A DNA stretch of 64,000 nt from Puccinia triticina. Taxonomy: Eukaryota > Basidiomycota > Pucciniomycetes > Pucciniales > Pucciniaceae. A program made the position numbers and the translations under genes. Positions 23,689 to 35,461 of the stretch are shown one piece after another (within the stretch, counting starts at the first letter, position 1; each line of letters begins with the position of its first letter). The notes beneath the pieces are model-generated. The model was not told where the DNA came from. It was given only the letters and a program-made list of their open reading frames with translations, and ran no database searches. The stretch is from NCBI RefSeq assembly GCF_026914185.1, contig NC_070561.1, forward strand, positions 4,464,001 to 4,528,000. Direction: 5' to 3'.

Positions 23689-25753
23689 TATTAAGCTAAG
23701 ACTTGCTTAATGTTTGACCTCTGAGCAATACATAGCTCATGATCCTGCGGTGGTTTGTGTCCAGCAGTCTTTACAAGACTTGGGAGATAGAGAAGCTGTA
23801 CCAGATGTCAAAAATTGAAATGGTTCAGGTATCTAGCCAACAGACAACGGTTCTTTCATCTTCAAGGCGATGCCGTAATTTTTGCCAATTTGAAGATCCC
23901 AATAGTTTAAGAATAAGCGCAAACTATACCCAGGTTTTCTAGTGGTGGATAGTAGCCGGGTTCACACCTCAGTGTGTCGGGTTTTTAAACGCGCATATTG
24001 AGTTATGTTAGTTTATGCATGCGCCTATGCATACCAATCTGCATGAGTCATTGATCTGATCTACATAGTGATGATGATCAATCAGAACCCTGCTCAAAAA
24101 CTTTGATCATCTACAACATTATTCGCCAATAACTCAAATTCCCCTTTCTGTTCCATTTCCTTTCTTCTTATCAAATCATCATCGCTTTCATTGTCAACCC
24201 GCCAACCTTCATCGATTCAACCTTACTCGAAGACATTCTTCTTCGCATCAAATCAATCATCAAACCAAAAACTCAATCCTAACTCTTGCCAACTTCAAAC
24301 TCTCAGGAGGAGCTAGAACCAGTCTCTGGGCAGGTATACAGTCTTATTCCTTAGTTGATAACCAGCATTGTTCAACTCATTATTGACATCTTTTTGTTTT
24401 TATAATCAATCGTTTTTAGACTGTTTTGTTGTGACATTCCTGGTGTTTGCGCGTCGTTGTCGTTATCATTGTGTTGAGGTTTCTTTGATTCAATTCGTTT
24501 TCTTTAAAGGTATTTATCTACATTTTATTATTACATTTGTTCTTAAAAAACTAATCTGTTTACATTTCATTCTTTAAAGTTTTATTTTCTTTTATTGAGT
24601 TTTATATTATAACTGTTGCAATAAAGTAATTGTCTACCATTTTTACACAGTGTCTAGTAGTTGTCTACTAGTTTTTTTCAAGTGTGCTTCCTATACCATT
24701 GCGTACTATGAATATGCAGGTGATGAAAGTAAATACAAATGACTACAAAGTCTCAGCTAACACAACTGAAATCTGATAACGGGGTAGCTATGTAAGACGT
24801 GTAGTGGTTGAACTTGAAGGTAAAGGGGTTCACATCAGTTTTATATTGAAATATTTGCCAGACAACGTCAGCTTTAAGCGCAGTATGTAGTGGCAAATTG
24901 ACATTTGCTGGCAGAGGCATCATGATCAGGTCAAGGCCCCTGATCCCCTCGGGGAAACCACCCCATAATATATCGAGAAAGAGCTATTTTAGACCGCATT
25001 ATACAACCCGATGGCCCTAAGAAAGTCGGCTGGTACCGCCGTAGGGTTGTTAACAAGCTTGAGATCGTCACTCTCTCTGAGGGCGAACAGAATTCAATCA
25101 AACCAACCTAAACCAACGGAAATGTGTGACTTGGGACTCAACAAATAGTAGGAAGTCTTTTTCAAATCTGCGAGGAAGCTTAATCCTCAAGATCTTGACG
25201 GGACCAAGAAGATTAAGCAAGAACTTTACAAACATGCCGAGAAAGAGGATTTACGCAATTTGCACTATGTGTACCACTATCACAAGTAAGATAGCTAGAT
25301 ACCCATCCCAGAATCCACCAAGTGGAACCCCCGCGATAAAGAGGTTGAAGGTTGGAACAGAGTAGTAATCAGAATTACACCAGGCTGCAACCCACGGGGG
25401 AGGTGTTCTTCCGTGCGACGCTATCTCCAACGGAGCTGGGACGATCCTTGAGGCTCTGGACTCTACGCCATTGTGTCGACTCGACTTTGGACACAATTAT
25501 CGGGTTCACGGGTGATATTGATGAGCGGAAACCCACCCTCAAGTGGTTTCGGGATCTCTTAATGAACAGACGAGAAACCACGTTCCTCTGATGGGAGTTG
25601 CGAGACGGTGACGCTCAAATTTAGTCTTCGAGGGTGTTAACTAAAAATAACATTAGCCAAGAGAAGGTGTGCAATATTACAATTGTCTTAATGAGGTATT
25701 GGGGTCAGGAAACTATATCAAAACAAAGATTTGGATTGGCGGCATTGAGAGCT
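23689..25753. other. AT-rich non-coding region with one possible degenerate coding patch
   Basis: About 24000-24700 is AT- and T-rich with no convincing frame. Around 25140-25270 one frame reads LNPQDLDGTKKIKQELYKHA and continues EKEDLRNLHYVYHYHK before stops. A second frame at 25352-25591 ends GDIDERKPTLKWFRDLLMNR. These look like fragments of a decayed gene, but I do not recognise the family. Confidence 0.35.
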
Positions 25754-26315
25754 TCATCTCAGATCCGCTTGATTAATCAAATGAAGGAGTGCATCTTCTA
25801 AAGAACCTTTGGCATGTTTGAGTGCTTTCTCAGCTACCTTGCTAGATACTTCGAGCTGTACGCACTGCGTTGAGAGGATCGAAGGGAATGTAGTTAGTCA
25901 AGAGTGTTCGGACTGATTATCAAACGAAAAGCTCTTGAAGAAACTTACGATGAATTGTACATCTTCTTTCTTAAGCGAGACCGGCTGAACGTCTTGCGTT
26001 GATCCTTCAGGTTCAGTAATACTGAGTTGTTCTAGCTTGCCGAGATCATCGACTTGGCGCTCATCCTTTTTTGTCCGAAGCTCCCCGAAGGCGATGTTAC
26101 GGACGGCCTCTTCAAACAAGTCAACATCGTAACCGATTTTATTCGAAGAATACTGGCCATCGGCATCGGCATAGTAGGTTATCACCCTTCAGACTCGTTC
26201 AACATTCTTTCAGCACATCTACTTTCAGCCGTCGATAGAGATAATCAATCTATGAAAGCATTGTCACTCACTTCGCTCCCGGAACATGCCCCAATCTCGC
26301 AGCCGATGTTGACAT
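25754..26315 (-). CDS. HYPK-like UBA-domain protein (NatA-associated chaperone type)
   Basis: The minus-strand exons are 26315-26272, 26186-25949 and 25864-25754, totalling 393 nt or 130 residues. Introns begin GTGAGT and GTAAGT; the acceptor at 26187 (ctgaag) is weak but keeps the frame. The C-terminal half has LKKEDVQFIC followed by QLEVSSKVAEKALKHAKGSL and EDALLHLINQ, the compact three-helix UBA-like domain seen in HYPK and NAC-alpha proteins. The middle contains acidic and charged residues (KKDERQVDDLGKLEQLS) as in HYPK. HYPK proteins associate with the ribosome-bound N-terminal acetyltransferase NatA and modulate its activity. The short length favours HYPK over NAC-alpha, because no NAC domain is present. 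It looks like an intact host gene. Confidence 0.75.
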
Positions 26316-27272
26316 GGCAAATTCTGGTCCGTGGTGAGTTGTACGCTGAGAGGGGATTGTCGGTCCGATTATGTATCTGACATGGTTCTGCCGTGCAGGC
26401 GAGATGTTCTGTAGGTGTCATCGATAATGAACAGCCTTGTAAAATGAATATTCAAAACCTCCAACCACAGTTCGACCCCGGCACACCTGGTATAAATTCA
26501 ACACTGCTCCGCCTCGGAGGCTCCAACCAGACCGCAAACAAATTTCTCCCCCTTGGCACCCTTGCAGAGTATCGCTGATCAGGCTTTTTCGATCGTTTGG
26601 TCAGCCTTCGCTGCACACGCTGGGGGCGACCAGACATTGCGGCAGAACGATCCGGGTAGATGAAGGTGCTGTTGACCGTCGGCTTCCGCTGATGATCTTG
26701 GCTTCCGATTCGCCCACTTCTCTTATGTCGATCCCCAAAACCATTGCTCACAGGCGCCCTCGTTCCCCGTAGGAAGGGACTTGAATTCTCTGAATTTCTT
26801 GGCGAATCCTTTAGGCGATGACCTGATGGATCACACATTTCATCTCCGACCGACGTTTCTCATCATTCTCTCAGCTGGCCTTTGTACCGTTCTACCACTA
26901 ACTGTTTTCTATATCCTCAAGTAACCAATCATGATCACTTCTGCGCCCCAGTCCTCCTAGCCTACGAATCCCGATATGTTGCTGCTCTCTACTACGCCAG
27001 TCAGTCATGTCCGAAGTACTCGATGATGTTAAACTGGTAGTCTGTTCCAAAAAACCTCGCCGAGTCAAGGCCTACTTGACTCGCAATACCCACTAGGTGG
27101 CAGTTGAACGCTCTTTGGATTATGATCCCTAGCACACTCGTGTCGCTTGGGATTTATCTTGAGCCAGCTGCGTGAGGTTTTTAATGTCGAAGTAAAGGCG
27201 AGACTGAGAGTACTTTTGGACATGCAGCAACACAAATATATCTTGTCTCTCATAATGTGTGTTTGTATTTAA
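26316..27272. other. upstream region of HYPK-like gene; no clear gene
   Basis: An open minus-strand frame at 26452-26838 is Arg/Ser/Pro-rich without a recognisable domain and has no matching exon neighbours, so it is not annotated as a gene. The remainder to the MITE at 27273 shows nothing specific. Confidence 0.4.
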
Positions 27273-28438
27273 GGTGTTCAAAGTTGAAATCATAAATCCG
27301 CACCGGGTGCTAAGTTAGCCCGGATTAGGGCACTTAGTTCGACCCCGCACCCGCATCGGGTTGGATCAACCGGGGATCAACTTAACCCGGAGCTCCGTTT
27401 GGAGCTAGTGGGGTATAAATCCGAGCCTAACAAAGCCTCACTGTGAGAGCCCCGAAGGGGAAGCCCCGCAGGGTCTCTGTCTCACAGAGAGGCTTATCTG
27501 GAAAAACCTGTACCTGGCCTGAGAGCCCCAGGAATATCTGCCTGTATTAGGCTTTTTTTCACATTTTCCTTTTTTAAAAATCAACCGTTCATCTGTTGAA
27601 GTTGCCCCTCGGGACTTAAGGAGTGCTCAGCATTGCGCTTCTTTTGATGCAATTTGAGCCTTGTAGCTCCCAATATAAGGCCTGATCCTCCCGGTTGAAA
27701 TTTCCAATCATGGAGGAAAAGTGGCTGTGTAGGGAGTGAGATTTACTGTACAGAACTGTACAACTCTATTAGTCATCTCAAAGGATTCTTGGAAAGTGAG
27801 CTCCTTTGAGCCAATCTCCAGCTCATGGGAGGAGGGCAATGGTGGCAGGCCTACCACCAATTTGAAGAAGAGATGCAGGTCTTTCACCGGTTCAAGAGGC
27901 GGGCAACATGCCCTCTGGGAAGTGGGGGATTTGGGGGCACAAAGTTGGCCACCTGCAAAAAACACCAACTGCACGCGGGGCTCTCACGCCAGGAATCATG
28001 GATTGCACGCAAGTCCCTCCCTGACGGGAGGTCGCACTTCGTGCAAGGCGCTTCGCGCCCCTGCCCCCCGGCAGGCGAGGGACTTGTGCTAAGTTCGGTA
28101 TAAATCTAGCCCCCACTAATCCTGGGACTAATCCCAAAATGAATATTCATCATGCTTGTTAGCATGAGCTTTATGTGTTTAGGTGCCAAACACATAACAT
28201 ATAGGCACCTAAACACATAACCTCCGACAGCCTCGGACCCGCTAATCCCCACCCATGCGGATGGCCAATCAGATTAGCCTATTCTGATTGTAATCCAAGC
28301 TAGTTAGCCCAGGCTAATCTAGCCACGGATGCGGATGCTCTGAAATTTTCAATACATAAAACTATAAAATTTTCAATATATGATTTTATATGTGCTATTT
28401 TAGAAATGGCACTCTAATTTGAGTGTTTGGGTGGTATT
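27273..28438 (-). mobile_element. MITE copy split by nested insertions
   Basis: GGTGTTCAAAGTTGAAATCAT at 27273 and the stretch from about 28341 (AAATTTTCAATAC to GAGTGTTTGGGTG) together match the inverse of the 195-bp MITE at 42690-42884. About 1.05 kb of unrelated sequence lies between the two parts. The opposite terminal repeat is missing, so the copy is truncated. The inserted block has GC-rich TTAGCCCGG/CCGGGCTAA-type borders and itself contains the element at 27422-28096. Confidence 0.65.
27422..28096 (+). mobile_element. 675-bp repeat flanked by 10-bp direct repeats
   Basis: GGTATAAATC occurs at 27412-27421 and again at 28097-28106, a likely target-site duplication. Without the insert the host reads as a symmetric TAGTGGGG...CCCCCACTA sequence. 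The 3' part (ctgccccccggcaggcgagg, then GACTTGTGCTA) and an internal segment (GGACTTAAG...AATATAAGGCCTGA) recur inverted at 35462-35826. No coding capacity was seen. A 9-10-bp duplication would fit a Mutator-like element; terminal repeats are weak. Confidence 0.65.
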
Positions 28439-28458
28439 GTCTTTTTACAAAAGCTTGG
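28107..28458. other. remnants of nested elements, AT-rich
   Basis: Holds the right end of the GC-rich inserted block and the right part of the split MITE; GTTTAGGTGCCAAACACATAA / GGCACCTAAACACATAA near 28177-28220 is a local inverted repeat. Confidence 0.45.
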
Positions 28459-28465
28459 ACTTCTC

Positions 28466-29051
28466 CCTAACTTAGCTAATTCCCTCCTTGGGGGAGCAAA
28501 GCGACCTCTGAAGGAGGGACTTACGCGCTATGTGGACCCCGCGGCCTGAGAGAATTATGACTTTTGGTGGGGACTTTTTTAGAATCACTCTCCCTCATGA
28601 GCCTCTGCACCATTTTCGAAATTGTTTACATTTCTGGGATGGCCCAAGCTGTCCCCATCTTTCTACTATTTTTTCCCATCCTCAACACCTCTTGTTGAGC
28701 TGTAATCAGAGTTGTAACATCATGGATTCCAGATTCTGTACAGTGCAACATGTGTGATACGGGATATAGCCAACTAGATGAAGTTGCAAAAAAAGACATT
28801 TGAATGTTGTTACATTATATCCCTGAAAATAGGACAATAGGTGGAAAGATTCTCCTTGATGTTCTGCATCTTTGGTTCCCCTACAACTCAATCACATGAT
28901 GTGATTTGATGAAGTTACACAGGATTGAAAAAGGCCAAGTTCCTGATTCTCTCAGGCCGTGGGGTCCACTTAGTGTATAAGTCCCTCCTTTGGAGGGTCC
29001 ATGCGGGACGGCGCCCCCCCTCCACAAAGAGAGCGACTTAGTTAAGTTAGG
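28466..29051. mobile_element. 586-bp inverted-repeat element with 7-8-bp duplication
   Basis: Ends CCTAACTTA... and its inverse are flanked by ACTTCTC(C) at 28459 and 29052. Long imperfect inverted arms of about 100 bp share AGGGACTTA, GTGGACCCC and GGCCTGAGAGAAT. The interior is AT-rich. The size of the duplication suggests a hAT-like non-autonomous element. Confidence 0.75.
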
Positions 29052-29059
29052 ACTTCTCC

Positions 29060-29416
29060 ATGGTTTCATGATGACAAAGTTATGGGGTTTCAGCACCCCT
29101 TTAAACCCAAGTTTTCTGCCGCGCACAGCTTGCCGGCTGTGACCACCTGAATGCAGCACCGCCATCAATCCCACTCAAACCCACCTGCCAGGAAGAAATC
29201 AGGCAGGTGAGCCAGCAGCCAATTCCCCAGACGGCTCACCAGCCCACAAGAACGACCAACCAGCTTCTTTGCTGCCGGTAGGTGGATTGACTTCAACATC
29301 TGTAAGTGTGAATTCTTCCTCTGATTGAATCTATTTTAATACGGTCATTTTTTTGCGTCCTGACCCTGTTTTCTCTCCCCTTTGCGACAGGACAGGCAAA
29401 CTTGCAGGTTTCTATC
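29060..29416. other. upstream of Tc1-like transposase
   Basis: No gene was seen. A GTAAGTGTG donor-like site (about 29300) and a TTGCAG acceptor-like site just before 29408 could define a 5' untranslated intron of the transposase. Confidence 0.35.
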
Positions 29417-30527
29417 ATGGTTTGTCAGCCCTACACCCCCAAAATCAAGGCCACTGTGGACCGCCTGGCGCAACAAGGGCATTTGTTGGCCAACATCCGC
29501 CGGTTACTGGAGGTTACGGTGTCTCCGCAGTTGCTCTGTTGGTGGATCCACCTCTTCCAAGAAACACAATGTGTTGTCAAGGATCCAAGCTTGTATGAGT
29601 GGTGGGGCCAACCGGCAAGCCTGACTACAGTTGAGTGTGATTTCATGATCCAACTGGTCCGGTGGGAACCGGGTCTATTTCTTCACAAGATCCAGGAGCG
29701 TCTCTATGACTTGTCTGGTATTCTGCTCAGCACCAAGGCTGTTCACCAAAACCTCGTTGAACAATTGTTGATAACCTTGAAGAAACCAAAGACAAAGAAC
29801 ATTCAAAAGTCACTCACTGCCAAATACTCCTATATGGAGAAGATGGAGTTCTTCCCAGCTGATTTTCTTGTCTTTACCGGCAAGTTTTTCTTTTTCTTAT
29901 TTCTCATTTGAAAGACTGAACGGACTCTGGTCAATTCCTGCAGACAAGAGCTTTTTTTGCGCCAATGATCTATTGCAAATGTTTGCGAGGTTGGAAATAG
30001 GGACCCCTGCGGACCACCATGTTGTCAATCAGAACCCCAAGCGCCTCAGTCTCCTACCTGCAATATCCATTGATGGACTCTTGGCCATTACAATGACCTT
30101 GGAAACTTACACCACTTGCAAGTTTGAACATTTCCTTGAGTTTGACTTGGTAAGTTGCACAAATCTACCAATTTAGACTTTGTAGCAATACTAATGCGCT
30201 ACTTGACAGCTTCCCAGGATGAACCAATATACTGATTGGAACTCTGTTCTTTTCTGTGAAAACGCGGCAATCCATCAAGGCAATCACGTTCAAGAGCTTT
30301 GTAGTGAGGCGGGAGTCAGGATCTTCTACCTTTGGCCATACTGTCCCAAACTCAACCCAATTGAACTTTGCTTTGCAAATATAAAAGAAAAGTTGAGATC
30401 ATTTGAAGAACTCAACTTTTCTCTGGATCCTGAAGGCTCAATCCATTGCATCACTGGAGAGGTTTTGACCGCGGAGATGGCCTACAATGCCTACAAACAT
30501 TGTGGCTACTGCATTCCAAACAACTGA
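29417..30527 (+). pseudogene. Tc1/mariner-like (DDE_3) transposase, probably catalytically dead
   Basis: Exons are 29417-29879, 29944-30149 and 30210-30527. The first intron is GC-AG (GCAAGT...CTGCAG). The N-terminus (KIKATVDRLAQQGHLLANIR) is a helix-turn-helix-like DNA-binding region. The catalytic half reads LVFTDKSFFCANDLLQMFA, LPAISIDGLLA, VLFCENAAIH, then FYLWPYCPKLNPIEL. In Tc1-like enzymes the second acidic residue lies in a DNA-A/S-IH motif; here it reads ENAAIH, a D-to-E change at the catalytic position. The frame is otherwise intact across the splices to TGA at 30525. The ends of the parental element were not found. Confidence 0.75.
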
Positions 30528-31506
30528 TCTTACTCTTGTATGATCTTTTAATCCTCTGATCCCAGTGATCAAATTATTATTTTAACCATATTAAATTGTA
30601 TAACCAAGCTTGTAGTTCTTCTTACCAAAAAATCAGCTGCCAGGGTTTAAATCAACTCAAACAGTTACAACATCTTGAGCCATCTCAGTGAGCATGAGTG
30701 AGTCCAGGTGATTTCTAGTGAGCTCTAGTGAATCCTTGGTGGATCCTAGCAAGTGTGAGCAAGACTTGTCTGAATTGCCTGCCATAGTCGGGCCAATTTT
30801 CAAAGGAGTCTTGGCCCTTTGGTTGATGGGTACCACCCCTCAAGACACTCTTTTTCTTGCAAGCTTGTCCAATCAAAGCGCTCAGGATCTGGTAGAAAAA
30901 ACCAACAAGATGTCTAAAACTGATTAGGATTGCTATTCTGAATACCGGCTTGTGTAGGCTATTACAATTCAACCAAAATCAGACAAGCCAGGTAATATTT
31001 AGAGCTACAAAAGTCAATCTTGTGAACAATCAAGATGAAAATCATTGGCGCCATTGGATGGAATTCTTATTGGGTTATTTGGGCTAAAGCAAGATTGGAA
31101 GTCATTAAGCTAGTGTTGATAAGGCGTAGGGTAAAGAGTAGTTGGGTTATTTGGGCTAAAACAAGATTGGAAGTTGGTAAGCTAGTGTGAATAAGGGGTA
31201 AAGGAGAAAGTAGGCTACAACAATCAAAAAAGCACGCTATTGAGAGGCCAAATATTGTTCACTTTGAGACATTTTCTTTTAATTGATATATTATCCCCTC
31301 ACTTAAACCCCATTGAAGCATCTTCTTGTCGGTAATTCACTTGGACTTGAAAAACTTTGGATGGGTGATGTCTTTTCAATCAAGGATTGCAAAAACCTCT
31401 TTGCGTTTGCCGGGACAAATTTGGACAAATTTGATGTAATCACAAAGTAACTGAGGATCCAGGGTTACTACTGCAGAATCGGCAGAATTGGCGGATGGAC
31501 TTTACT
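30528..31506. other. non-coding; contains a 72-bp tandem duplication
   Basis: A segment beginning TGGGTTATTTGGGCTAAA occurs at 31071 and again at 31143 (period 72 bp) with few differences. AGTGAG-type short repeats lie near 30690-30760. No gene was recognised. Confidence 0.55.
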
Positions 31507-32115
31507 GGCAGGGTCAATCATCAAGTGGGTGTGTATCCACTTGATGGCCGGACCCATCCATCACTTGATAACCCAAACGGCCACTCAAAAATCCGCTTGA
31601 TGATCAACCCGGTCATTGAGTGGATGTTTATCCACTCAATGACCGGGTCAGTCACCGAGTGGATTTTTATCCACCCAATGACCGGGTCAATCATCAAGTG
31701 GGTGTGTATCCACTCGATGGCCGGACCCATCCATCACTCAATGACCCAAACGGCCACTCCACTTGATGATCAACCCGGTCATTGAGTGGATGTTTATCCA
31801 CTCAATGACCGGGTCAGTCATTGAGTGGATTTTTATCCACCCAATGACCTGGTTGATCATTGAGTGGGTGTGTATCCACTCAATGGCCTGACCCATCCAT
31901 CACTCGATGACCCAACCAGTCATCAAGTTGACCGGTTCATTGAGTTCCACTCAATGGACCCACCCAGTCATCAAGTGGAGTCTTATCCACACAATGACCG
32001 GGTGACCAGGCCATTGAGTGGGGTTTGTACCCACTTGATGACCAAGGCGCGTCATTGAGTGGTGGGGTATTGGTTACCCACTCGCAAATTGATGACCCAA
32101 CCAGGTCATCAAGTG
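31507..32115. repeat. palindromic minisatellite array, CAATGACCGGGTCA type
   Basis: Units such as TCATTGAGTGGAT...ATCCACTCAATGACCGGGT alternate in both orientations across about 600 bp, so each pair can fold into a hairpin. Core words are AATGACCGGGTCA and TCATCAAGTGG. It belongs to the same superfamily as the ATGACCGGT arrays further right but has its own local consensus. Confidence 0.8.
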
Positions 32116-32394
32116 GGGTGTATGTACAATGTTTGGAAAATGTTTACCAGCCATCCAATGCAATTGATGGCCAGTCTAGACTCTGGGCAGGCCATCCTGT
32201 CATGATGAGATGGGCAAGTTTTGGACTTACCTTTGGACTGCTTTTGTGGGTCCTGAATTGATTGCAACAACAGATATTGGGATTTTGGGGGATTCAAAGT
32301 TGCAGGAAGTTCTGGAGATTTTTGGCTGGGACTTTTTTTTTCCTGAATTAGCTCCTGAAACAGTGCAGGAGTCAACTATGAACCCCCCCATTGC
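32116..32394. other. no gene seen
   Basis: Short spacer between the minisatellite and the element at 32402; no feature recognised. Confidence 0.3.
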
Positions 32395-32401
32395 ACACTA
32401 T

Positions 32402-32793
32402 CAACAATGGGAAGTTATGTTATCTGTAACAAAAAGTAATGGATAACGTAACTGAATTGGTGCCGTTATTGTTGCACTAACAGCAGCGTTGTTTTAGTTA
32501 CGTTATTTTTTGATTTTTTTTTCTATTTTATTAGACCCGTTACGTTATCCCCCGCAATCTGAGGAGGATAACATGCGGATAACACGGGTTTTTTCCCATT
32601 TTACGGTGCTTTTACGCCAGATAACGCAGTTAGTGCGTTATCGGCGTTATTTGGAAAGTCCCCTCTGTTACATTATCCAAACAAGCACAGGAACATTTCA
32701 CCAGATAATGATAACGCTTTATCTGGTAACAGTAGGAAGTTATGTTACAAAAATCCCGCTGGATAACGTAACATAAGTAACTTCCCATTGTTG
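32402..32793. mobile_element. 392-bp MITE with ACACTAT duplication
   Basis: The ends CAACAATGGGAAGTTA and the inverse TAACTTCCCATTGTTG are flanked by ACACTAT at 32395-32401 and 32794-32800. The interior is rich in GTTA, TAAC and ATAACG words in both orientations, like subterminal repeats. A related end (TTGTAACTTCCCATTGTT) occurs near 37229, closing a GTTAC-rich stretch at about 36865-37246. Confidence 0.8.
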
Positions 32794-33225
32794 ACACTAT
32801 GAACATTTCAGCGGGTGACTTCAGGACCCGGAGAGCCCCTACCAGTACCAAGCCGCCTTATGTAGCACTTATTGTCTTTTCCAAAAAGCTTGGACCTATT
32901 TTGCCTTGACTTGGTATTTTTTTAAGACATACACCCGGGGAGTCCTGTGACAAGGATATCCCAAGGAATCCTCGAGGATTCCCCATAGTGCCCCTGCGCA
33001 AGGTTGGACCAGCAGCTGCTGGTCCACATGTTCACGTGCTCTCCACCAAATTGATCACGGGGGCTCCTTGTGATGATCATCTGAGGATGCCAATTCTGCA
33101 CGCCGTGGAATCCACGTGGAGCACGTTACCGAGCTGGTGAAAAAAGGCCTGCACCCAAAAATGATGCTGATGGGATTTGAACCAGAGCTGCGTGCCAGGG
33201 CAAGCCCAGCATTGTTGATTAGTGG

Positions 33226-34302
33226 CACTGACAGCAAACAGGTGACATAATCTGTATTTTGTGGCGCTGACTTAATCCAGATTCCAATTCAAACTTGCGC
33301 CCCGGGTGTGTTGTCACCTGTTGTGGATTTTGTCACCTTTCATTCTCAGTGGCAGGTGCAAGAGGAATGCACAACCCCCTCAATGGCCGGTGCTAACCGG
33401 TCATCAAGGTGACATACACAATTCCCTTGATGGCCTTTCTGTACCGGCCATCAAGAGGAAAACCCTAAATTCTCTTGTTGGCCGGTCAGTACCGGCCAGC
33501 AAGAGTAAAGTACTACTTGCACTCTAAATGGCCCCCACTGACCGGCCATTGAGAGGCAATACACATACACCTTGATGGCCCATCAGTACACTGGCCATCA
33601 AGACAAAAACATGAAACTCTCAATGGCCCGTACTGGCCAGCCATTGAGAGCAAAGCTCTCTTGTTGATGTGTATACACATCACCCTTGATGGCCTGTCAG
33701 TACGGGCCATTGAGAGGAACATAATACACTCTCAATGGCCTGAAATGATTGGCCATCGAGAGGACATGCACACCTTGTACATATAACATTGACCCAACTG
33801 GTCATCAAGAGCAAAGCACTGGAATCCCAATGGCCAGTCAGCGCAGGCCATCAAGAGTGTAGTATATTTGTCTGAATGGCCGGTACTGACGGCCTGCTCT
33901 CAATGGCTGGCCAGTACAGGCCATCAAGAGTTTGATGTTTTCTTCTCAATGGCCAGTGTACTGACGGGCCATCGAGGGGTATGCATATCACCTCTCAATG
34001 GCCGGTCAGTGGGGGCCATCAAGAGTATAACTAGTGCTTTAATCTTGTTGACCGGTACTGACCGGCCATTGAGAGAGTGTAGTGTGTTCCTCTTGATGGC
34101 CAGTACAGACGGACCATCAAGGGAGGTGTGTATGTCCCCTTGATGACCGGTTAGCACCGGCCATCAAGGGGGTTGTGCTTTCCTCTTGGACCTGCCATTG
34201 AGAATGGCAGGTGACAACTGACTTGGGGCTTGAGTTTGAATTTGCGTTTGGATTACGTCAGCGCAACAAAATCCGGTTTATGTCACCCGTTTGCTGGCAG
34301 TG
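33226..34302. mobile_element. 1.08-kb foldback element built of GGCCGGT minisatellite
   Basis: The two ends start CACTGACAGCAAAC (33226) and CACTGCCAGCAAAC (inverse from 34302), followed by GGTGACATAA and GCGCTGACNTAATCC on both sides. The arms continue inward through CACAACCCCCT, GGCCGGTGCTAACCGGTCAT and CAAG as inverted copies, so nearly the whole element is an inverted repeat. The interior (33377-34172) is an array of TCAATGGCC...GGCCATCAAGAG units. Termini of CACTG type resemble CACTA elements, whose subterminal repeats bind transposase. A clear target duplication was not found (TGG versus GGG). Confidence 0.75.
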
Positions 34303-34562
34303 GGGCTATGCTATTCCAGATTGTGAGGGCCTCTGGTCTTCAAATATTTGACCTACTCAAGAAGCCGTTTGCGAGTTGATTTTCCATCAAATCAACAGCT
34401 CCTTTTTGGATCCACAAACCTGCTTGCAAGGAAGTACCCCCGGCGTGTACCGTCTTTTTTTTCTGGGTTTTATCCTGACATCTGACACTGTCAGACAAGG
34501 CCAAAGCCTAAAATCATCCCCAAGGCCACCATTCTCCAGTACATGATCTCGGAGTACAGCAA
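34303..34562. other. no gene seen
   Basis: Spacer between two inverted-repeat elements. Confidence 0.3.
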
Positions 34563-34811
34563 CACCACGGGTGCAAAAAGATATTCCAAAGCCGGATTGA
34601 AAAATATTTTGTGAAACCTCTATGGAAAAGTTCCAGGAAATATTTGGTTTCCCACAGAAATTGGAGGAAAAGTTTGATTTCAAATAAAAATGGGCAGAAA
34701 TATTTACAAAGGGGCTTCAAAAATATCTTTCCCAATTTTTCTCATAATATTTCCACAAACCAGAGGATCATTTTCAGGCCGCATCCGAAAACGTTTAGTG
34801 CACCCGTGGTG
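34563..34811. mobile_element. MITE, CACCACGGGTGCA family, copy 1
   Basis: CACCACGGGTGCA at the left end and its inverse at the right end bound 249 bp. GGTTTCCCACAGAAAT, GGAAAAGTTTGATTTCAA, GGGGCTT and CGCATCCGAAAAC are shared with the copy at 37699-38047. The TA flank is present on the right only. Confidence 0.75.
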
Positions 34812-35461
34812 TAGTGAGAATCTGAGTTCATATTTGGAACCAGGACAGCTTGTATGGAGACCCTGGATCCAGCCAGGACCCTGGAAACCCCGTATAGAGG
34901 CGGGTAACCAAAAATCCAAGATTTTGGCAAAATTCATACATCAGGGGGCACCAGGCAATGGCTTTTTTTGGCTGATTCATACATTTTTGTGCCTATGCCC
35001 GGGGCAAAAGCGCTCCGGGGAACCTGAATTCCCCAAAGTCAAGCGGGGTTCTGCGGGTTTTAGGAGATTTAACTGAGTATCAGCAGAAATTCATACATAA
35101 ATGCCATGTTTGGTGCGTACCCTTTTGGGTTTCAAACCCCATTCATACAGATTTTGTGCCTAACATTTTGCAAAAGAATGTAAAAATTCATACATTTAGG
35201 TTACCCACCTACTTTCGGGGTTTCCAGGGTCCTATCCAGCCCCCCATGATGCTCACCCGCTCCCCTCCCAACCAAGAGCCGGGCCGCTTTCCGAACAGAG
35301 AGGGAGCATGGCAGCTGTGGGATATCCAAGGCAGAAACTGATTTCAAATAGCTAAAGGACTTGTGATATATCCATAGAAAAGCGGACAGAGGTCCAAGCT
35401 TTTTGGTAAAGACAATATCCAGGCGAAATTTTTCTTTGCAAAATGCTCCTCATGTAAATCA
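34812..35461. other. non-coding, TTCATACAT-rich
   Basis: ATTCATACAT words recur between about 34930 and 35190, and palindromic GGTAACC/GGTTACC patches occur. No gene was seen. Confidence 0.35.

Noticed and set aside
26452..26838. Minus-strand Arg/Ser/Pro-rich frame of 128 residues
   Set aside because: No domain, no supporting exon structure, and position in the HYPK-like promoter region; kept only as a note.
31495..32261. Open frames inside the minisatellite with repeating peptide units
   Set aside because: Periodic peptides arise on both strands from the DNA repeat and have no start context or introns.
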